Positions 46,937 through 58,868 of a DNA stretch of 64,000 bases are shown piece after piece. Numbering within the stretch: position 1 is the stretch's first letter; every line of letters starts with the position of its first letter. The position numbers were made by a program, and so were the translations under genes. The notes below the pieces were generated by a model, which worked only from the letters and a program-made list of their open reading frames with translations, searched no databases and was not told the origin of the DNA. The stretch is from contig OY986971.1 in assembly GCA_963920575.1 (NCBI GenBank), positions 16,358,492 through 16,422,491 of the forward strand. The letters run 5' to 3'. The DNA comes from Narthecium ossifragum. Lineage: Eukaryota; Streptophyta; Magnoliopsida; Dioscoreales; Nartheciaceae.

Positions 46937-49382
46937 GTCACACCCCGAACCAGAAAACCCATCCAGGACGGGGCGTGAGGGTTCCTATCACTATTCATCT
47001 CCAATTGGCGCGATACAAAGCGGAAAAGACAGATAAATTTAAACAATTTATATTCCAGAGGCGAAACAGAAATTCAATTCATATATATAGATCAAGTTGT
47101 ACTGATACAAAATTCTTTATCAAACTCTTCCAAGGGAAAGATTTTGTACAATAATCCAAAATTTCTCGAAAGATGTTTATAATATACAAACTATCAAAAA
47201 GGTACAACAGTCGTCCTCCAGCAACCTCAAGCGCTTGTGGAAGTGCTCGCGCCGCCAAACGCAGATCCCGCTAGCTCTACTGAAGAAGAACTAGTGCCTG
47301 CTCCTGCAAACGCAGCCCGGGTAGGAGTGAGCGATAAGCTCAGTAGGGTTCTACGCTACGGCACACAGAAAGGAGGAAAACAACAACAGTGTTGTCTCCC
47401 TGCTCAAGCCTAAGGAATGGCACGGGGTCCCACAACCCCTATCGACTCTCCAAGGGATCCTACTCTTCTCAACCCACCACGCTGGGAACATCAACCAACA
47501 CGCTGGGACGAAAAGAACCAGAACCAGTAGGATCACCATTACCCAGCAGAAAACCAATGCCTGGGGACCATGTCAGGGACATCGACAACCATCCTTAACA
47601 CTTAGCCTTGGGAAGATTACACGACCTCTAAATCTCAAAACATTGAAAAGAGTCAACTATAACACATCCTCGATAACATGATATTCAATTAATCACACCC
47701 TAATCCTTACTACCCAGCCACGGTCCTAAGGCTAGATCCGAGCTACCCGAGAGCCTCGGATCGATGATCAACCCATCGCCCGCCTAACCTCATATGCCTC
47801 TAATGCATACAATGCATGAACCTATACAAACATCTACCCTATATGTCTCTATATGCAACATCATCAGTTATAGGTTCAACAGATATACAATAGCCCTCGT
47901 CACTCGTCGACAAGAGGCTAAGGTTCTACAATTCCTCATTAGCTAGCACTCATAGCTATCTAATGGCTAGGCAGCCAAATAAGCATTTAAATACTTATCA
48001 AACCAAGTATTAAATGCACTTAAAAGCACAATTCACCCAAAGGGGATACGCACACAATTCAATCCTCAATTTCAATAGAAATCCCTTGAAAACCCCATGA
48101 AAACAACGTGCATGCATCCCAACATGCTTAGGTACTTATCACAAATGAAATCCATTTAAGAAAGGCCAAGAAACAGTGCTTAAGGGCTCACGGTTGATGC
48201 GACGGTCGACCGTGAGGCCACGGTCGATATCACGGTCGATCCGACGGTCAACCGTGAGACCAAGACGAGGAAAGACACATGGGCGACTGTCGATCGGTAC
48301 ATCGACCCTGGGAAGCCCAAAATGGGACAAAGCCTCACGGACGATGCAACGGTCGATCCGACGATCGACCGTGAGGCGGAATGAAAAAGGGAGGGAGCCC
48401 GCGGTCGATCGGTGCATCGACCGTGGGAGACCAAAAACCCAACAGAGCCTGATGAACAATGCAACGGTCAATCCGACGGTCGACCGTCAGGCTCAAAAGA
48501 AAAGTATCAACACTTGACGGTCGATTCACCGATCTATCAACGAGCCTACTGCACAGTTCATCAGAACAGTGCCGGAAATCCAATTTCTTGGATTTGAATG
48601 ATCAAATCAAGTTGGAAGTTGATGAAACTTTGCAAGCATATGTAAAAGATGATGGGGAAGCTAATGGTTGGATTAGAACACAATTTTGATGGTTAAATCT
48701 CAAACCTAGGTCTCAATGGCCGAAAAACCTACAAAATGGCGATAATACGGAAATGATCCGATAGAATACGGAAATGATCCGATAGAATACAGAAATCGAC
48801 TGATAGGAATACGAGAAGCAAGCTATACAACAGATGCTACAAGCTACATAATATTCTAACAAGTATTCCTACAGGGAAAGCACATAAAACCTATCCTAGG
48901 AGAACCCGATCACAAGATCGAGGTAGAAACACCTACTTGGACAAGTAGGGCAGCTCCTCCACCGATCCCTCAACTCCGATCGTCGAAATCCACTTCTCGA
49001 AAGCTGCGCTCTGAAGCCCTAGCACAGCTGTAGGAGAGAGAGAGAGAAAATGATAGCAGAGAAGAGAAAGAAAGAGAGAGAAAGGGACAGGCCTTATATA
49101 GAGGTTAGGATCGATCTCAGCCGTCGGATTCGATTTTTCCGATCGAGCTCCGATCTTCAGATCAGATGCGCCCTTAAGGTTCTAATCAAACACATACATC
49201 AATCCAAGGCCGTGTGTGAAACGCGGGGGTAAAACTGACCACCAGGGAGCATATTTAACAAAATGCCCCTGGGTCAAAATCACCATACGATCGCCCAATC
49301 GTACCCGACGCGAAAACGAATCAACAGGAAAACGGCCCTCGACCCACGCAGTCGAGCCAGGTCAGAGAGACGGGCTCTCACA
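46937..49382 (-). mobile_element. Tekay-type LTR B
   Basis: In plus coordinates it runs from TGTCACACCCCGAACC to GGGCTCTCACA, 2446 bp. At 49383 it adjoins the PPT and 3' coding end of element B, so it is the 3' LTR of B. At 46936 it adjoins the start-side internal sequence of D, so it could also be the 5' LTR of D. TATATAAGG in sense lies near 49094-49102. Confidence 0.83.
48184..48545 (-). promoter_or_regulatory. CGGTCGATC/GATCGACCGTG block in LTR B
   Basis: Dense GACGGTCGACCGTGAGG-type repeats. Two copies of the ~90-bp module lie at about 48284-48375 and 48401-48493. Here the block lies 550-900 bp downstream of the likely TATA in sense, unlike in the other families. Confidence 0.45.
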
Positions 49383-49392
49383 ACCTAACAAC

Positions 49393-50562
49393 CTAAAAGA
49401 GAATTTCTTCCCGAAATTCAATAAGGATGAAGCCGAGAAAAAAAGAATCAACTAGGCCTACCTGCACAAACAAGGCTACAACTAGGGGCGCCAACGCCCA
49501 TAACAAGGAACTACCTGAAGAGGTGAACAGTCGAGGAAACTCCCGACGCATGCGATCCTCTCGCTCCCATGTCAGACTCTCTGCATTGCCATGCCTCCAT
49601 CTGATCATGACCAACGGTAACGATCTGCCTCTCAGCACCTGATCCCATCTGTCCAAGATCTGCACTGGCTGCTCGATGTAGGTGGCGTCCTCCTCCACCT
49701 CAATGTCGTCGTGGCTGATCATGTGAGATGGATCTGGAATGTACTTCCTCAGCATAGATACATGGAAGGTGGGGTGAACTGCTGACATGTGCGGGGATAG
49801 AGCCAACTGGTAGGCGACTGCTCCCACGCGCCTGATGATCTCAAATGGGCCTGTGAACCACGGTGCTAGCTTGCCCCTGCTACCAAATCTGATCGACCCT
49901 CTGCGCGGGGACACCTTCAGTAGCACTGTGTCGCCAACTGCGAACTCCAGGGGACGTCGCCTATGGTCTGCGTAGCTCTTCTGCCGACTCTGCGCCGTCA
50001 GAAGCCTTTGCCTGATCTGAGCAAACCACTCTGATGACTGTCTGATGATGTCCGGACCGGTAAGGGACGCCTCCCCAACCTCAGTCCAACACACAGGTGA
50101 GTGACACGATCTGCCGTACAACGCCTCAAAGGGTGCAAAACCCAAACTGACCTGAAAGCTGTTGTTGTAGGCAAACTCCACCAGAGTCACGTGTTGCCCC
50201 CAAGTACCTCCAGCGTCTAGCACACATGCTCTGAGCATGTCCTCCAAGATCTGGATAGTCCGCTCCGACTGCCCGTCTGTCTGAGGGTGGAAATCTGTGC
50301 TGAAAGTCAGTGCCGTCCCCATGGAGTCCTGGAAGCTGCTCCAAAACCTACCGGTGAATCTGGGATCTCTGTCTGACACTATCGATACTGGGATGCCGTG
50401 CAGTCGTACCACCTCGTCAATGTACCTCTGGCTCAGTCTGGTAATTGGATCTGTCGTCCTCATGGGTAGGAAATGAGCCGATTTGGTCAGTTGATCAACG
50501 ATGACCCAAATCGCATCATTCCCCCTCGGCGACCTGGGTAACCAGTTGACGAAGTCCATCAC
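49393..50562 (-). pseudogene. Element B pol C-terminal part: integrase core and chromodomain
   Basis: A 389-codon open frame on the minus strand. It begins at the first catalytic Asp (MDFVNWLPRSPRG, D3), then D64 (IVSDRDP) and E100 (GQSERTIQ), with D35E spacing. A GPF segment lies at about 237-250 (FTGPFEIIRRVG). A chromodomain-like end lies at about 299-340 (QPVQILDRWDQVLRGRSLPL, then TWEREDRM). This layout is typical of Tekay/Del chromoviruses, whose chromodomain is thought to direct integration into heterochromatin. The frame here is intact, but the element is split by A: the upstream integrase zinc finger lies at 63854-64000. Confidence 0.93.
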
Positions 50563-50570
50563 TATATGTT

Positions 50571-52882
50571 CCTCTAGCCTTGTGGCTCATTATAGGCCAC
50601 AAGGGCAATTTGGTAAATTGCGCCTTGTTGGTTTGTTTCACACCCGCGTGTGCACACACTGACCTTGTTTGTGTTAGTGCTTGATTAGAATGGTTAGGTG
50701 GATCCGGGATCGGAAGATCCCAGCTCGTTCGCGCGGAAGCTTGCTTTTGGGCAGCTTACGACCCTTGAGCGATCAATCGCTCCTAGGAGCGATCGATCGG
50801 ACTCGTGAGCAAGTCGGCGGCTTTTTTTTCTCTTTCGCGAGGACGGCCGCCGGCCGTCACTCTCTCTTGTCAGAAGGGGAGGACTTCCCCTCCCCTCCTT
50901 CCCCTTTCCCCCGGCTTTCCCGGCTTTCCCTCGGGCTTTCCTTCCTCTTCTCTTCCTTCTCTTCCCTTCTCTTCTTCTTCCTTCTACTCTTCTTTCCCGC
51001 GGAGCCCTGTTTCCTCTGTTTTCTTCCGGCAGCCCCCTTCTTCTTCTTCGTTCTCCCTCCTCCGGCCACCATTTTGAGTGCTCCAAAGCTTGTTGGATCC
51101 CTGGCGACGAGAGGAAGATCCCTGAAGTGATTTGGAGCCTTGTTGGTGACAGGTTTGCTAGGGATCAACCGAGGATTAGCGCTGTTCGGTAGGTTTTCCT
51201 ACCTACGAGAGTGTTTAATGGGTTTCTCTTAATCTAGCCGTTGGATCTTGTTGATCTTTGTGTTGTTGGCTTCCTCTTGCCTAATAGAATTTCTGATATG
51301 AGTTTCATGATCTTTGATTGAGATTTTAGTAGGATTTATGCATGTTTAATCTCAGATTTTCCGGTTTCTGCTGTTCATGAAGAACAACTGGCCGGTACGT
51401 GCCTTATCTTGGGTCGTGATGAACATAAGAGTTGTAGATATTTGCATCTACTCTCAAACCCAACTGATTTCATAATTTTCTGATTTGCCTACGAATTGTT
51501 ATGATTTTCGCATGGAGGGGCTGCATTGCAGCAAGAGATGGTAAGTTAGTTTTGATTAGCGGTTTTAATTAGTGTTTTCCCGTTAATCCAACCGTTGGAT
51601 GTTTATGGATTTTGGATATGTTGATCCATACATGTTGATCTACTCGTGGCTAAGTTGGATCTCGAATCCGACGTTGTTTGGACATCGGATCGACGGGGTC
51701 ATTTAGCCTCTAGTAGAGAACTTTTGGTGTTTTAAATATAATATTATATGTCAGATTATAATATTATATTTCTACTGTTCATCAGCGGTTTTCGGGGTTG
51801 CTTCCCGTTGCAGGAGTCCACGGTTGACGGTCGCGGTGCCATCGTAATGCCGGGACCCGCAGTGGATCTGCTGGCAGCGGTTTGTAGTATTACTGCAGCG
51901 ATCCGGTTGACTTGTATGCTATCTTCAACATACTGTTGCATGCCTATCTCTTGTATGTGTATGTTCATAACATGTATTCTCTATTATGCATTAGTTGCAT
52001 GGATAGGGCGTGGGTGATCAGTCGGTCGCCGTCCCGAGGCTGGAAGCTCGGACTTAGCCCTAGGACCGGGGTTGGGTAGTTTGGACCCGGTTTGAATTGT
52101 GGTGTCCAGTCGATTCGATGATAGTCCTAGAGGACTGGTACACTTGTTGCTTGATGATTGTAGAGGTTGTGTCGGCCTCGAGTCGGATGCTAAGGTGTAG
52201 CCGGTGTCCCACTATGCTGACCCTGGGGTAGAGGAGTTGTCTACTCAGCGGTGCCTTTTTCCCGCCTGCAGAGCCGTTCCCAGCAGTTGTGTGTCGCCAG
52301 TGTTGTTCCTGCTACTGAGTGCCGTCCCTGGGCCTCAGGGACACGCGGTGGGGTTATGGGACCCCTGTATACACCCAGGTCTTACTTGAGGGCGACATTG
52401 TTGCGTTTCCCTCTTCCTTCTGTGTGTCGTAGTGTAGAACCCTACTGAGCTTAGTGCTCACACCTACACGGGCTGCGTTTTGCAGGTGCAGGCATCAGTT
52501 CTTCTTCTGTGGCCCCTACCGGGCAGTTGGTCGGCGGTGCGGCGGCGCCTGGTGGACTTTGAGAGGTGGCGATCTTTACTGCTTTTATACCTTTTGTTAG
52601 TTAATCTCCTACGGGAGTAATGTTGTATTTGGATCTTTACGGGAGTAATGTTGTATTTGGATCTTTCCCTCTCCGAGTATATGTATATTAAACACTTTGG
52701 GTTTTGAATCTGTGGTTCGAGGTTATGGTGATTAATTGTTATTTTAAATTGGGGGTTTTTTTTTTGATGAATTGCTAGGGAGACCAATAGGTTAGAGGGA
52801 ACCCTCGCCGTCATTTTCCGCGTTTTGTAGGTTCCGGTTCGCGTCGCCCGGCCCGGTGGCTTTCGCGGGTCGGGGCGCGACA
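50571..52882 (+). mobile_element. 5' LTR of element A
   Basis: 2312 bp. It lacks the first ~14 bp of the family consensus start (TGTGAGGACCTGTC) and shares CC with the adjoining B sequence at the junction. It ends GGGGCGCGACA at 52882. A 28-bp tandem duplication (ACGGGAGTAATG type) lies at 52611-52666. By eye it diverges from the 3' LTR by a few percent. Confidence 0.92.
50770..50812 (+). promoter_or_regulatory. GAGCGATCGATCG hairpin in the A 5' LTR
   Basis: GAGCGATCAATCGCTCC followed by TAGGAGCGATCGATCGGAC can form a stem. It lies about 200 bp from the LTR start, just before a CT-rich tract. Confidence 0.45.
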
Positions 52883-52885
52883 GCT

Positions 52886-52897
52886 TGGTATCAGAGC
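52886..52897 (+). promoter_or_regulatory. Primer-binding site of A, initiator tRNA-Met type
   Basis: TGGTATCAGAGC lies 3 nt after the LTR end. This is the standard site complementary to the 3' end of initiator tRNA-Met in plant chromoviruses. It fixes the orientation and the 5' LTR. Confidence 0.95.
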
Positions 52898-53086
52898 ATA
52901 GGTTGTAGATCCCAGGGATAGGATCAGGATTCGGTTGAAATTGAGCGGTGGAATGGGTTAGTTCTATGTCTAGAACATCCATGCATGCTCCTTTTGATAT
53001 GTTGTGCTTTTTCGCTTTCTGTTTGTGTTGCCTTGTTTTGCGGCTTCTGACGAGTGGACGCTCGTTTGTTGTTGGTGATTGCGCAG

Positions 53087-55132
53087 ATGGTGGGAGTTCG
53101 AGGCCGACCTTCGGTTGTTGGTCGAGGTGGGGCACGACCTGGTCGACCCGCTCGAGCAGACAGGGTAGCACCTGTCAGGGCGGTCAGAGCTCGACGGACT
53201 GGGCTATCACCAGCGATGGTTTCGGTCGCACGAGAGGAGGCCCTTCTCGCCGAGGAGGCGGTTCTCGCTCCGATCGACGGGCGGGCCGCGGCAGCGGTGA
53301 TGATGGACTTCTAGCAGCTGAACCCGCCCAGATTCAGCGGTGAGACTGGAGATCCGACCACGGCAGACGGCTGGCTCCGAGGAGTCACGCGCGTTCTCGA
53401 CGCTCTCTTCGTCGAGGATGACCGGATCCGGGTCACCCTCGCGGCGTTCCAGCTCGATGGTGACACCCTTGACTGGTGGTACACCGCCCAGCACACCAGT
53501 GGCGGAGAGGAGCCGACGTGGGAGGAGATCAGGGCGTTGTTCTTGGACGCGTACTTCCCGGAGAGTACTCGTGACGCCTTGTCTCGCGAGTACCAGTCCC
53601 TTTTGCAGGGTCATCGCTCCGTTCAGCAGCCTCCCATCCGGTTCACTCACTTAGTCCGTTTCGCGGGGGCAGTGGCAGCAGATTCAGTGGCCAGGGCACG
53701 GCAATTTGAGAGGGGTCTTCGTCCAGAGATCAGGCGCCAGACGAGTTCCCACCGCTTTCAGACGCACTCAGCAGTCCTGAACTGCGCCTTGGTAGTGGAG
53801 GCGCAGTTGCGAGACGAGAGGTGCCGGGCAGTTCCACCGGCATCCTCTACCAGTGCACCGCAGAGACCCTAGTTCAGAGGGGGATTCGGCGGAGGGCACC
53901 AGCAGCGTCAGCGACGCTTTCAGCAGCGGTCGCAGCGCCCGCAGCAGTTCCAGGCACAGTTGCCGAGTCCGCCAGGCCAATTTCTCCTGACGGCCGGGCC
54001 GTCTGGGCAGGCTCCGTCACGGGGAGGCCAGGGTCAGCAGCCTGGTGGCGCGTCAGCCACTTGTTTCCAGTACGGGCAGCCGGGACACTTCCGCAAGGAC
54101 TGTCCCATGCGAGGAGTGCGGAGCGCTGTGCTGCAGGGCAGAAGAGGCGGGGGGTACAGTGCCTGGCAGGGGAGCGGTGGTGGGCGCGGGTCAGGGGCTG
54201 GACCGGGCCGCTCCAGAGGTGGAGGCGGTCAGCGGGGGCGTGTGTTTGCTCTTCCGGGGCGCAAGCAGCCAGACACCGTTCAGCTTTACCAGCCGTACCA
54301 GCAGCCGCAGCAGTACAAGCAGGCAGCGGCAGAGCCAACCGTCCTCAGAGGTATCTTTCAGCTTTCTAGTTCTTTGATAGATGTGCTGATAGACTCTGGG
54401 GCGTCTCATTCCTATATTGCTAGCATGTGTGTGGCATCGCTAGGATTAGAGACGAGTTGGCTAGAGGTGGCACAGTCTGTAGACTCACCGATCGGCGGCA
54501 CAGTCAGGGTAGACCGGGTCTGCCGATCTTGTTCTTTGGAGGTTGGAGGCCATCGTGTCTGTCTAGACCTGCGGGTGCTAGACATGACAGGCTTCGATGT
54601 GATACTCGGTATGGACTGGTTGGTAGCATACCGAGATATCATCGATTGTGGTCGCCGGAGGGTGGTCGCTTGGACACCTGATGGGACACAGTTTGTATTG
54701 TTGGGGGATTGGTTTTTAGCCGATTCCTTTGCTTGTGGTGTGGGGAGGCGTGGCAGCGAGCTGTCAGCCTGGCTGGCCAGCCTGTCCTTGTTTGGGTCAG
54801 AGGGAGTGCAGCAGAGTAGTTTCCCCAGGATCGTGTGCGACTACACCGACATGTTTCCCGAGGTGTTCCCAGGGCTTCCGCCGCCCAGAGAGGTCAATTT
54901 TGAGATCGACCTAGTACCAGGTACTGCACCGATCTCTCTCCCAGCTTTCATGATGGCACCAGCAGAGCAGAGTGAGTTGAGGACCCAGCTAGACGAGCTT
55001 ACCAGCAGAGGTTTCATCTGTCCCAGCATGTCTCCCTGGGGGGCGCCAGTGTTGTTCGCAAAGAAGAAGGATGGTACCCTTCGACTTTGCATAGACTACA
55101 GGTGGCTCAACAGGGTGACGGTGAAGAACAAG
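53087..55132 (+). pseudogene. gag-protease-RT (first part) of element A
   Basis: One frame runs from ATG 53087 to the nested insertion at 55133, interrupted only by TAG at 53312-53314 and 53870-53872. Gag core motifs include LNPPRFSG, ADGWLRGV, DWWYTAQ and FLDAYFPES. The zinc finger reads [14 protein letters not shown], with Tyr in place of the second Cys. The aspartic protease has [12 protein letters not shown] (Asp at 54392). RT begins with [12 protein letters not shown] and [20 protein letters not shown]. No frameshift lies between gag and pol, so the family uses a single fused frame. The RT is cut by N between two codons and continues at 58874. Confidence 0.93.
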
Positions 55133-57534
55133 TGTCGCGCCCCGACCCGCGAAAGCCCAACCGGGCCGGGCGACGCGAACTGAAACCTAACAAACTGCGG
55201 AAAAATAATGGCGAGGGTTCCCTCTAACCTATTGGTCTCCCTAACAGTTCACCAAAAGCACCCCCAATTAAAAGACAATAATTTAATGAAACCTCGAACC
55301 ACAGATTTACGAACTCAAAAACATTTAATATACATATCCTCGGAGAGGGGGGAGTTCAAATACAACATTACTCCCGTTGGAGACTATCTAACATAGAATA
55401 AAAACTGTAAAGGATCACCACCTCTCAGACTCCGCCTGGCGCCGCCGCACCGCCGACCAACTGCCCGGTAGGGGCCACAGAAAAAGTACTGACGCCTGCA
55501 CCTGCAAAACGCAGCCCGGGTAGGAGTGAGCACTAAGCTCAGTAGGGTTCTACACTACGACACACAGAAGGAAGAGGGAAACGCAACAGTGTCGCCCTCA
55601 AGTAGAACCTGGGTGTATGCAGGGGTCCCATAACCCCACCGCGTGTCCCTGAGGCCCACGATCATGGTCTTTCAGCCGGGCTGGTCACATGTCAGGTCAC
55701 ACTCAGTAGCAGGAAATGACACTGCTGACTCTCAACAGGACGTAGAACACTATTTGGTGGGAAGAGACACCACTGAGTAGGCAACTCCTCTACTCAAGAG
55801 TTTAAGAACACCGGACACCGGCTACACCTCAGCATCCGACTCGAGGCCGACACGACCTCTACAATCATCAAGCAACCAGTATACCAGTCATCTAAGCCTG
55901 TCATCGAATCGACTGGACACCACAATTCAAACCGGGTCCAAACTACCCAACCCCGGTCCTAGGGCTAAGTCCGAGCTTCCAGCCTCGGGATGGTGACCCA
56001 AAGATCACCCACGCCCTAACCAATGCAACTAATGCACAAATCAACAATGCATGCTATGACATACACAAAAATAAGAAGCAAAGCATGCATCAGTATGTCG
56101 AGCATCATATAAGTCTATCGGATCGCTGCAGCGGTACTACCGCCCACTGCCAGCCGATCCGCAGCGGGTCCCGGCATTACGACGGTACTGCGACCGTCAA
56201 CCGCGGACTCCTGCAACGGGAAGCAACCCCGAAAACCACTGATGAACAGTAAACAATATAATATTATATTCTGAAATATAATATTATATTCAAACACCCA
56301 AAACCTCTACTTAGGGGCTAATTGATCCCGTCGATCCGACGTCCAAACAACGTTGGATTCAAGATCCAACTTAGCCACCAGTAGGTGTATATAGCAGGAT
56401 CAACATATCCAACATTCATAATCATCCAACGGTTGGATTAACGGGAAAACACTAATTAAAATCGTTAATCAAACTAACTTACCCATTAATTGCTGCAACG
56501 CAGCCCTCCAGCAAACAATTCATAACATCTCGTAGAACAATTAGAAAAAAAATGAAATCAGTTGGGTTAGAGAGTAGATTCAAAGATCTACAACTCTTAT
56601 GTTCATCACAACCCAAGATCACGTACACACCGGCCGGAAAACCGGAAATCCGAGATTAATCATGCATAAAACCTACTCAAATCTCAACCAAATATCATGA
56701 AACTTATATCAGTAATTCTAATAGGCATGAGGAATCTAACAACACCAAGATCAAGAACATCCAACGGCTAGATCTAGAGAAAGCCCGAAAACAACATCAG
56801 TAGGTATAAACCTACCTAACTGCGCTTTCCTCGGCTGATTCCCCGCGAGTTGATCACTAACAAGGTTCCAAACCACTTCAGGGATCTTCCTCTCGTTGTC
56901 ACAGATCCAACGAGCCTTAGAACATCCAATTTGATGGTCGGAGGAAGGAGAACGGAGAAGAAGAAGCTCGCTGCCGGAAACAGGGGAAGGAAGTAGACCT
57001 TTCGGGAGAAGAAAGAAGAAGGAAGAAGAAAGGAGGAGAAGGAAGAAGAGAAGGGGAAGAAAAGGAGGCAAAAGGGGAAGAGGAAAGCCGGGGGAAGGGG
57101 GGAAAAGAGAGAGGAGGGGAGGGAAAGTCCTCCCCCCTCTGACATGAGAGAGCGACGGCCAACAGCGACCGTCCTCGCGAAGCAGAAAAGCCACCGACGC
57201 GAGTCCGATCGATCGCTCGCGCCCCGGATCGATCCTAACACCAAGTCGGATCGATCCGAGCGGGTTAAACCCATCGACTCGCTCACGAGTCCGATCGATC
57301 GTTCCAAGGAGCGATCGATCGCTCAAGGGTCGTCAGCTGCCCAAAGGCAAGCTTCCGCGCGCCCGAGCTGGGATCTTCCGATCCCGGGTCCACCTAGCCA
57401 TTCTAAACAAGCACTAACACAAACAAGGCCAGTGTGTGCACACTTGGGAGTGAAACAAACCAACAAGGTATAATTTACCAAATTGCCCTTGCGGTCAACA
57501 ACGAGCCACAGGGGTAGAGGGGCAGGTCCTCACA
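55133..57534 (-). mobile_element. 3' LTR of N
   Basis: 2402 bp; in plus coordinates from TGTCGCGCCCCGACC to GGTCCTCACA. It belongs to the same family as the LTRs of A. The palindromic block at 57185-57335 mixes GGATCGATCC and GAGCGATCGATCG units. Confidence 0.93.
57185..57335 (-). promoter_or_regulatory. Mixed palindromic block in the N 3' LTR
   Basis: It contains TCCGATCGATCGCTCG, CGGATCGATCC, TCGGATCGATCCGA and GATCGTTCCAAGGAGCGATC. It thus combines the core types seen separately in the LTRs at 28081 and 50571. Confidence 0.45.
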
Positions 57535-58727
57535 TCCTAATACCCTTAAAGGAAATCTCGTCCTGAGATTCGATAAGGGTAGGGCTCGGAACAACAAAAC
57601 AGCTACACTAGAAGACAGGACAAGAAGTACCTCGAGAAGAAAACAACTGCGGAAACTCCTGCCGCATGCGCGCCTCGCGCTCCCAAGTGATCTCCTCTGT
57701 GCCTCCACAGTACCTTGACCAAGGGAATCGTCTTGTCCCACAAGACCTGATCTCTCCTGTCAAGTACCCGAATCGGCTGCTCAACAAAGCTCGCGTCTGC
57801 CTCAAGTTCAATGTCATCCACCCTGATGACATGAGACGGGTCTGGGTGTTACTTCCTCAGCATCGACACATGGAAAGTCGGGTGCACAGCAGACATGTGC
57901 TGAGGAAGATCCAGGCGGTAAGCTACCTCGCCGACCCTCTCTAAGATCTCGAATGGCCCGACAAACCTCGGCGCCAACTTACCACCCCTGCCAAACCTGA
58001 CAGAACCTCTGTACGGTGATGCTCGCAAGAACACTCGATCACCGACTGCAAACTCCAACGGTCGTCGCCTCTGATCTGCATAACTCTTCTGCCGACTCTG
58101 AGCCGTCAGAAGCCTCTGCTTGATCTACACTAACCTCTCTGACGACCGCCTGACGATGTCTGGACCGGTGAGTGAAGCCTCTCCAACCTCTGTCCAGCAC
58201 ACTGGGGAACGACACGGCCTACCGTACAACGCCTCGAAAGGTGTTACTCCAAGACTGGACTGGTAGCTGTTGTTGTAGGCGAACTCTACCAAGGGAACGT
58301 GCTCCTCCCAGCTGCCTCCTGCGTCGAGGACACATGCTCTCAGCATGTCCTCCAGGATCTGGATCGTCCGCTCTGACTGCCCGTCTGTCTGCAGATGGAA
58401 AGCCATACTGAAAGTCAGGAGTGTGCCAACTGCCTCCTAAAAGTCACACCAGAACCTGCTGGTGAACCTGGGGTCACGGTCTGACATGATAGAAACTGGA
58501 ACTCCGTGTAGTCTGACCACCTCTCTGACGTACAAGCTGCCCAACCTGTCCGTCGAGTCTGTCACCCGCATAGACAGGAAGTGCGCCGATTTGGTCAATC
58601 GATCAACGATGACCCAAATCGCGTCATTCCCCCTAGGAGATCTCGGTAGCCCGCTCACGAAGTCCATCGTGATGTGCTCCCACTTCCACTTAGCAAGTGG
58701 AAGCGGCTGAAGTAACCCCGGAGTCCG
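57535..58727 (-). pseudogene. Integrase and chromodomain remnant of N
   Basis: On the minus strand the remnant starts in the linker before the first catalytic Asp ([18 protein letters not shown] at about 58667). It continues through [35 protein letters not shown] and FVGPFEILERVG to a chromodomain-like end (DRRDQVLWDKTIPLVKV, then REARMRQEFPQLF). Several stops and frameshifts break it (near 58437, 58125, 57849). The PPT region (GACGAGATTTCCTTTAAGGG on the minus strand) is intact. Confidence 0.9.
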
Positions 58728-58868
58728 CTAGCCATTCTAAACAAGCACTAACACAAACAAGGCCAGTGTGTGCACACGCGGGTGTGAAACAAACCAACAA
58801 GGCGCAATTTACCAAATTGCCCTTGCGGTCAACAACGAGCCACAGGGGTAGAGGGGCAGGTCCTCACA
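58728..58868 (-). mobile_element. 5' LTR remnant of N, first 141 bp
   Basis: The minus strand starts TGTGAGGACCTGCCC and follows the LTR for 141 bp, then jumps into integrase coding sequence. CT is shared at the junction, which suggests deletion by microhomology or illegitimate recombination. Confidence 0.9.

Larger units (their letters stand above)
55133..58868 (-). mobile_element. Nested deletion derivative N of the LTR-A family, TSD ACAAG
   Basis: Order on the minus strand: a 141-bp remnant of the 5' LTR, the integrase/chromodomain end of pol, PPT, full 3' LTR. Flanks ACAAG at 55128-55132 and 58869-58873 are perfect. The host RT frame is uninterrupted once the insert and one TSD copy are ignored. 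About 7 kb of the element, from inside the 5' LTR to mid-integrase, is missing. Confidence 0.95.
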
